NCBI GenBank assembly: GCA_003132905.1
Contig: PKZC01000333.1
Span: forward strand, 1-8,921
DNA length: 8,921 bases
Reading direction: 5' to 3'
From: Bryobacterales bacterium
GTDB lineage: Bacteria; Acidobacteriota; Terriglobia; Bryobacterales; Bryobacteraceae
Shown here piece after piece: positions 4,456 through 8,921 of the stretch. The translations under genes were made by a program, and so were the position numbers. Under the pieces are notes generated by a model that worked only from the letters and a program-made list of their open reading frames with translations, was not told the origin of the DNA and ran no database searches. The stretch's first letter is position 1. The number at the start of each line of letters is the position of its first letter.

Positions 4456-5634
4456 GTGGGCCAGAAAGTTTTAATCTCCGCCGGTGAAGCGTCGGGGGAC
4501 CTGTACGCCGCCGGTCTGGTGGAGGCGTTGCGCCGCCATCGACCTGACATCGAATTCTTCGGTTGCGCCGGACCGCGCATGCAGCAAGCCGGCGTTCGCG
4601 CCGTTGTGGATGCGCATAGCTTGGCGGTAGTCGGTCTGGTGGAAGTGGTGACCCACATACCCCGCATCTACAGCGAATACCGGAAACTGCTGAAGGCCGC
4701 GCGCGCCGAGCAACCCGAGATCGCGATCCTGACCGATAGTCCCGATTTCCATCTGCGTGTTGCGCGCCGGCTCAAGAAGCTGGGCATTCCGGTTTTCTAT
4801 CTGGTGGCGCCGCAAGTATGGGCGTGGCGCAAAGGCCGGCTGCCTTTGATACGCCGCACGATCGACAAGCTGCTTTGCATCTTCCCTTTCGAGCCGGAAT
4901 TTTTCGCCCGGCACGGCATCGACGCCACCTATATCGGACATCCGCTTACTCGCCTGTTGCGGCCGTCGGCCAGCCGCGCCGAACTACGTCGCCGCTTCGG
5001 AATCCCTGAAGGCGCTTCGCTGGTTGCCCTTCTGCCTGGCAGCCGTACGGGCGAAGCCATGCGTCATCTGCCGATATTGCTTGAGGCGGTGGAACGCATT
5101 CGAGCCGCCGCTAATCCGATGACACAATTTGTCTTGGCAGTCCCGCCGGGCACCATCCCGCTAGGGTCAAATTTCCGGGAACGGATTTCGTCGGCGTCCA
5201 TCCAACTCGTAGAGGGCAAGACCTGGGACGTGCTCGTCTGCGCGGACGTAGCCTTGGCCGCCAGTGGAACAGTCACCATTGAAGCGTGCCTGCTGGGAAC
5301 CCCCATGGTTACCTTTTATCGGGTTAACAATTTAAGTTGGTGGATAGGAAAGGCTTTGGTCAGGGTGCCGTTCTACTCGATGGTCAATCTTGTTGCCGAG
5401 CGCCGGATTGTACCGGAATTGATCCAGGATCAAATGACGGCGGACGGCTTGGCTCGCGAGGCTCTAGCGCTGCTCGAAAGCGAGGCTGCGCGGGAAGGAA
5501 TGCGGCACGATCTGGCCGAAGTGGTTCAAAAGCTCAGCGGCGCGCAGGATCCGCTGGACACAGCAGCATCGTTGATCGAGAAGCATCTGGCCGATAAGCG
5601 AGTAACAAAAGAGGAAATGATTCATGTCTCGTAA
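4456..5634 (+). CDS. lpxB: Lipid-A-disaccharide synthase
   Basis: LpxB joins UDP-2,3-diacylglucosamine and 2,3-diacylglucosamine-1-phosphate to give the lipid A disaccharide, at the cytoplasmic face of the inner membrane (GT19 family). The 392 residues carry the family motifs in order: SAGEASGD (8-15), FFGCAGPRM (34-42), GLVEVVTHIP (60-69), TDSPDFHLRVA (93-103), VAPQVWAWR (117-125), FPFEPEFF (143-150), YIGHPL (159-164), LLPGSR (192-197), ASGTVTIEA (269-277) and MVNLVAERRIVPEL (309-322). Glu11, Asp94 and Arg197 align by eye with the E. coli residues Glu15, Asp98 and Arg201. The start is GTG 4456: an in-frame TGA directly precedes it, and the ATG at 4452 is out of frame. No Shine-Dalgarno is visible. 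The last 11 bp overlap the next gene. The presence of lpxB implies an LPS-making Gram-negative host. Confidence 0.97.
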   Translation: MGQKVLISAGEASGDLYAAGLVEALRRHRPDIEFFGCAGPRMQQAGVRAVVDAHSLAVVGLVEVVTHIPRIYSEYRKLLKAARAEQPEIAILTDSPDFHLRVARRLKKLGIPVFYLVAPQVWAWRKGRLPLIRRTIDKLLCIFPFEPEFFARHGIDATYIGHPLTRLLRPSASRAELRRRFGIPEGASLVALLPGSRTGEAMRHLPILLEAVERIRAAANPMTQFVLAVPPGTIPLGSNFRERISSASIQLVEGKTWDVLVCADVALAASGTVTIEACLLGTPMVTFYRVNNLSWWIGKALVRVPFYSMVNLVAERRIVPELIQDQMTADGLAREALALLESEAAREGMRHDLAEVVQKLSGAQDPLDTAASLIEKHLADKRVTKEEMIHVS

Positions 5635-7600
5635 GATTTTGCTGATAGCGCTCACGCTAGGGCCCCTCGCGTTCGCGCAGTTGATGGCCGCGCAGGACAG
5701 AGGCAGCAAGTCAGGACGCATCAATGTGGATCATTACGCGATCGACGCGGAGATCAATCCGCGCACGCAAACTCTTACGGCCAACGTAAAGGTAAGGTTC
5801 AGCGCTCTGGACAACGATGTCTCCTCCGCTTCCTTCGAGTTGAACAACGCCTTCAACGTCTCGCGCGTGGTGGATGACGCCGGTCACCAACTGACAGCTT
5901 CGCGCTCTGGCCAGGACATGGGCGTTCGCCTGAACTTCCCCGCTCCGTTGGTAAAGGGCAAAGCCACCACCGTAACTTTCACCTACGACGGCCGCTTGAC
6001 CGGCCAGGAAGATTCACCGGTATTTGGCATCAAGTTCGGCGCCATCCAGAACGACATCACGTACCTGATGTATCCAGCCCGCTGGTTTCCAGTGAACGGC
6101 TACACGACCGATCGATTCACTTCCGATTTACACATAACCGTTCCCACTGGATACCAGGTGATTGCGAGCGGCATCGCGAGTTCGCAGCCCGCGGGTGCGG
6201 GCAAGACAGCGTTCAGCTTTCGGTTCGACAAGCCATCGTTTCCCGGAAGCATCGCAGTGCTGCAGGGCGATCCCGTAAAAGTAAGCTCCGAAGGCGTGAC
6301 ATCGACCGTCTATTTCCGGCAGAAGCAGAACATGGCGAACGCGTATGGCGAGGAGACGGGAAAAATCATGAGTTTCCTCAGCAGCATCTACGGCCTTGCC
6401 CCGCAAACGAATCTGACGCTGGTGGAAACCGAAGACGGCACCCCCAACGGCTACTCCGCGCCGGGGATCATTTTCCTGTCGCCGCGCGGCATCGGCAATC
6501 AAGTGGCTGGGCGGCTGTTAGCGAATCAGCTGGCGCGCCAATGGTGGGAGACGCTGGTTTCGCCGGTGGATCGCGATCATCTATGGCTAGAGAACGGCAA
6601 CGCGCGCTTCGCCGAACTGCTTTGGGACGAGCATTCCAACGGCCCGGCGGCGATGGAGGGGGATCTGCACGATACATACGTCGAGGCGCTCACGGTGGAC
6701 AATCCGCCCATGATTCAAGCGGCGCGTCTGGACGATTATTCGCCGGAGTATTGGGCGCTCACCGCCGGCAAGGGCGCTGCGATGTTGAACATGCTGCGCA
6801 GCGTGATGGGCAACGACAATTTCAACAAGCTGATGTCCAGCTTCCCGGAAAAGTACGCCTGGCAGTCGGTGAGCACGGTGGACTTCCGCAAAATGGCCGA
6901 GCAGATTTCAGGGCAGAACCTGCAGTACTTCTTCGTGCAGTGGCTGGAATCGAGCGGCGCGCCCGAATTCAAAATGGAATATACGGTGTTTCGGACTCAG
7001 AAAGGCTTTCGTGTGATGGGCAAGATCACGCAGGATCTGGATACCTTTCAGATGCCTGTGGATCTGAAGATCGAAACAGAAGGCAATCCCGAGACCAAGC
7101 GCATCGACGTGGTGGGAACATCGTCTGAATTCACCGTGGATACGTTCGGCAAACCGAAAACCGTCACCATCGATCCAGCGGGCGCGGTGCTGCGCTGGAG
7201 TCCGGCGATGCGTGTCGCCGTGGCCATCAAGAAGGGCGAGCAGTTCGCCGCGATCGGCGAGTTTGGCGATGCCTTGAAGGAATACCAGAGGGCCATTGAA
7301 GTGAATCGATCCAGCTCGCTGGCGCACTATCGCGTGGCCGAGGTTTTCTTTCTGCAGAACAACTACCAGTCGGCCGCCACCGAATATCGCGAGGCGCTGA
7401 ATGGCGACATGGATCCCAAATGGGTGGAAGTGTGGGCGCACATCAAGCTGGGTAACATCTTCGACGTCTCCGGGCAGCGCGATCGCGCGGTCAATGAATA
7501 CAACCACGCCATCCGCACGAAAGACGATACGCAAGGGGCGCAGGAAGAGGCCGCGAAGTATCTGAAGCAGCCGTACGAGAAGAAGCACACCAACGTCTGA
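5624..7600 (+). CDS. Secreted M1-aminopeptidase-like protein without a zinc site, with C-terminal TPRs
   Basis: A signal peptide (RK then a hydrophobic run at residues 4-20, possible cleavage after MAA at 23) sends the 658-aa protein to the periplasm or beyond. Residues 31-215 form the M1-type beta-domain (YAIDAEINPRTQTLTANVKV). The peptidase-like part, about 225-445, keeps the fold landmarks WW (307-308), WLEN (321-324) and GKGAAMLNMLR (382-392), but the HEXXH zinc motif is replaced by NQLAR (301-305), the downstream NEG that carries the third ligand reads ENG, and the GAMEN exopeptidase motif reads DGTPNG (271-276). It should thus not bind catalytic zinc. A beta region follows, then two or three TPR-like repeats (about 533-632: GEQFAAIGEFGDALKEYQRA and related). 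GAGGAA lies seven bases before ATG 5624, inside the end of lpxB, so the two are coupled. Likely role: non-catalytic binding or scaffold protein of the envelope. Confidence 0.88.
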   Translation: MSRKILLIALTLGPLAFAQLMAAQDRGSKSGRINVDHYAIDAEINPRTQTLTANVKVRFSALDNDVSSASFELNNAFNVSRVVDDAGHQLTASRSGQDMGVRLNFPAPLVKGKATTVTFTYDGRLTGQEDSPVFGIKFGAIQNDITYLMYPARWFPVNGYTTDRFTSDLHITVPTGYQVIASGIASSQPAGAGKTAFSFRFDKPSFPGSIAVLQGDPVKVSSEGVTSTVYFRQKQNMANAYGEETGKIMSFLSSIYGLAPQTNLTLVETEDGTPNGYSAPGIIFLSPRGIGNQVAGRLLANQLARQWWETLVSPVDRDHLWLENGNARFAELLWDEHSNGPAAMEGDLHDTYVEALTVDNPPMIQAARLDDYSPEYWALTAGKGAAMLNMLRSVMGNDNFNKLMSSFPEKYAWQSVSTVDFRKMAEQISGQNLQYFFVQWLESSGAPEFKMEYTVFRTQKGFRVMGKITQDLDTFQMPVDLKIETEGNPETKRIDVVGTSSEFTVDTFGKPKTVTIDPAGAVLRWSPAMRVAVAIKKGEQFAAIGEFGDALKEYQRAIEVNRSSSLAHYRVAEVFFLQNNYQSAATEYREALNGDMDPKWVEVWAHIKLGNIFDVSGQRDRAVNEYNHAIRTKDDTQGAQEEAAKYLKQPYEKKHTNV

Positions 7601-7609
7601 TCCGATCAG
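7597..7609. repeat. Short inverted repeat between convergent genes
   Basis: CTGATC-C-GATCAG spans the stop codon of the M1-like gene and the 10-bp gap to sixA. With one base between the arms and no T-run it is a weak candidate for termination. Confidence 0.2.
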
Positions 7610-7610
7610 G

Positions 7611-8096
7611 CTATTGGGCTGAAAGCTTCGACGTCAGCATCCAGCGCAGGACGCCGTGGGGTTCGGCCCCAAACCGCTCTATTTCGACGCAAGCGATCGC
7701 ACCCTTTTTGAAATCCACTTGAAGGCTGGGCGATCCAAGCAGATAGGCCGTCAACCGGCTGAACAACGGCTCATGTCCAGCAAGTAGAATTTGCGCTTCG
7801 TCTTTGTGGACGCGGATCTCATCCCAAACCGTCTTCGGCGACGATGCGGGCTCCAGCGCTTTGGTGCGCAGCAATTCGCCTTTGTAGTCCAGGATCTCAG
7901 CGGCGAGTTGCGCGGTTTGCAGAGCGCGCTTGTAGGGACTCGTCAAAATCAACGACGGCGCGACGCCGGCCGCGGCGGCTGTGCGCAAAACATTTCGCAG
8001 CTTCTTGCGTCCATCGGGAGTGAGCGCACGCTCGGCGTCCGGCTGGCCGGGCTGCCCGTCTTCGGCAACTCCGTGCCGGAGGATATAAATTTCCAT
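7611..8096 (-). CDS. sixA: SixA-type phosphohistidine phosphatase
   Basis: The protein is a short, single-domain histidine phosphatase of 161 aa, the length typical of SixA. The catalytic RHG motif is at 7-9 (IYILRHGVAED), where His8 takes the phosphate. TPDGRKKLRNV, ILTSPYKRALQTAQLAAEIL and the second histidine motif AGHEPLFSRL (His107) follow. E. coli SixA removes phosphate from phosphohistidine in signalling and PTS proteins; the substrate here is unknown. It is convergent with the M1-like gene, 10 bp apart, and divergent from the O-antigen-ligase-like gene, 18 bp apart. The ATG at 8096 lies where the family normally starts; AGGA abuts it, too close to serve as an ideal ribosome site. Confidence 0.92.
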   Translation of the reverse strand: MEIYILRHGVAEDGQPGQPDAERALTPDGRKKLRNVLRTAAAAGVAPSLILTSPYKRALQTAQLAAEILDYKGELLRTKALEPASSPKTVWDEIRVHKDEAQILLAGHEPLFSRLTAYLLGSPSLQVDFKKGAIACVEIERFGAEPHGVLRWMLTSKLSAQ

Positions 8097-8114
8097 TCCT
8101 GATAGCCTACTGGT

Positions 8115-8921
8115 TTGAAACTCGATCTCGATCGTAGCGCCTTTTATCTTACCTGCGGCGCGCTCCTCTCCATTCTATTCTCGATCGCCGTCTCGCAGAT
8201 TCTGCTGGCACTGGCGCTGGCGGCCGTATTGTTTTCGTCCACCAAGATTCGGCTGCCCCCGATCAAGCTGCCGCTGGGACTATTTATTGCCGGCACCGCG
8301 ATTTCACTGCTGGCCTCGGGACACATCGCCGAAGGCATGCCGCAGATCCGCAAGTTCTACGTGTTCTTTATTTTGCTGGTGGCGTACAGCACGTTTCGTC
8401 AAACGGCCGAGATTCGCACCGTCGTGCTGCTATGGACGGGCATCGCGACGCTCTCGGCCTTGCGCAGCTTCTTCCAATTCTGGCGAATCTATCAGCAATC
8501 GCAGGCGCAGCACGTCAGCTTTTACGACTTCTATGTTGGATCGCGCATCACCGGCTTCATGAGCCACTGGATGACCTTCGGCGGCGAAGAGATGATCGTG
8601 CTCTTGCTGCTAGCCGCGTATTTGTTCTTCTCGGGCGAGCACCGTTGGAAGCGGATTGGTTGGCTGTGCGCTGTGATTCTGGCTAGTTCCATGGTTCTGG
8701 GATTCACCCGCAGCATCTTCCTGCTGGGATTTCCAATCGGCTTGCTTTATCTGCTGTGGTTCTGGAAAAAATGGCTGGTAGCGGCTGTACCCGCAGTGGT
8801 GTTGATCGCATTCTTCCTTGGCCCGCACGCTTTAAGGGAACGGATCACTTCGGTGGTTAATCCGCATGGTGATGTGGATTCGAACCAGCATCGGGCCATC
8901 TTGCGCGAAACCGGGCTCCTG
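8115..8921 (+). CDS. O-antigen ligase family (Wzy_C/WaaL-like) membrane protein, 3' end beyond the window
   Basis: The frame is open from 8106 to the window edge (269 codons from the chosen start). An in-frame TAG at 8103-8105 precedes it, and TTG at 8115 is the only start codon before the first membrane helix; the first in-frame ATG is at 8337. The protein begins LKLDLDRSAFYLTCGALLSI and has repeated hydrophobic helices, among them SILFSIAVSQILLALALAA, FYVFFILLVAYSTF, MIVLLLLAAYLFF, CAVILASSMVLGF and WLVAAVPAVVLIAFF. A polar loop with VGSRITGFMSHWMTFGG and a later LRERITSVVNPHGD and SNQHRAILRE loop match the place of the Wzy_C periplasmic motifs. Relatives join O-antigen or other polysaccharide to lipid A-core, or polymerise it. 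No Shine-Dalgarno is visible. Whether it is a ligase or a polymerase cannot be told, because the C-terminus is missing. Confidence 0.85.
   Translation, partial: MKLDLDRSAFYLTCGALLSILFSIAVSQILLALALAAVLFSSTKIRLPPIKLPLGLFIAGTAISLLASGHIAEGMPQIRKFYVFFILLVAYSTFRQTAEIRTVVLLWTGIATLSALRSFFQFWRIYQQSQAQHVSFYDFYVGSRITGFMSHWMTFGGEEMIVLLLLAAYLFFSGEHRWKRIGWLCAVILASSMVLGFTRSIFLLGFPIGLLYLLWFWKKWLVAAVPAVVLIAFFLGPHALRERITSVVNPHGDVDSNQHRAILRETGLL

Noticed and set aside
6908..7588. Long minus-strand frame (226 codons) inside the M1-like gene
   Set aside because: It is antisense to an intact 658-aa gene with continuous homology and TPR repeats; the His/Arg-rich product is typical of GC-rich shadows.
1..8921. CRISPR arrays, tRNA or rRNA genes
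   Set aside because: No regularly spaced direct repeats and no tRNA-like cloverleaf or rRNA signatures were seen on reading both strands.

Overview
The window is GC-rich bacterial chromosomal DNA. It carries an LPS lipid A gene (lpxB), an O-antigen-ligase-type membrane protein, a SixA-type phosphatase, an RpoE-like ECF sigma factor and a higBA toxin-antitoxin operon. The gene content and the style of the proteins (an M1-peptidase/TPR fusion coupled to lpxB, an IS1-like transposase remnant) suggest a Gram-negative Acidobacteriota, perhaps of the Solibacter/Bryobacter type. That taxonomic call is inference from memory of such genomes, not a search result.

Layout. (1) Positions 1-1435, minus strand: an uncharacterised 257-aa protein gene followed by an ECF sigma factor gene that runs off the left edge. 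(2) Positions 1482-3533: a 2,052-bp insertion bounded by 34-bp terminal inverted repeats (29/34 identical, no gaps) and by an 8-bp near-perfect target duplication (7/8). It holds a broken IS1-like transposase plus four passenger ORFs, including a PD-(D/E)XK-nuclease-like protein, and looks lower in GC than the flanks. (3) Positions 3564-4350, minus strand: a higB-higA operon with a third small gene resembling only the toxin-binding tail of ParD-type antitoxins. Its promoter overlaps a perfect 14-bp palindrome. (4) Positions 4456-7600, plus strand: lpxB, overlapped by 11 bp by a secreted M1-aminopeptidase-like protein that has lost its zinc-binding motif and ends in TPR repeats. (5) Positions 7611-8921: sixA (minus), convergent with the M1-like gene, and an O-antigen-ligase-like gene (plus) diverging from sixA with only 18 bp between them and running off the right edge.

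Function. LpxB makes the lipid A disaccharide in the cytoplasm, and the O-antigen ligase family protein acts at the outer face of the inner membrane, so the right half has an envelope theme. The pseudo-peptidase is probably periplasmic and may be a non-catalytic binding or scaffold protein. The left half is accessory: the mobile element sits between the ECF transcription unit and the toxin-antitoxin operon, 30 bp beyond the end of the latter and where the -35 region of the former would be expected.
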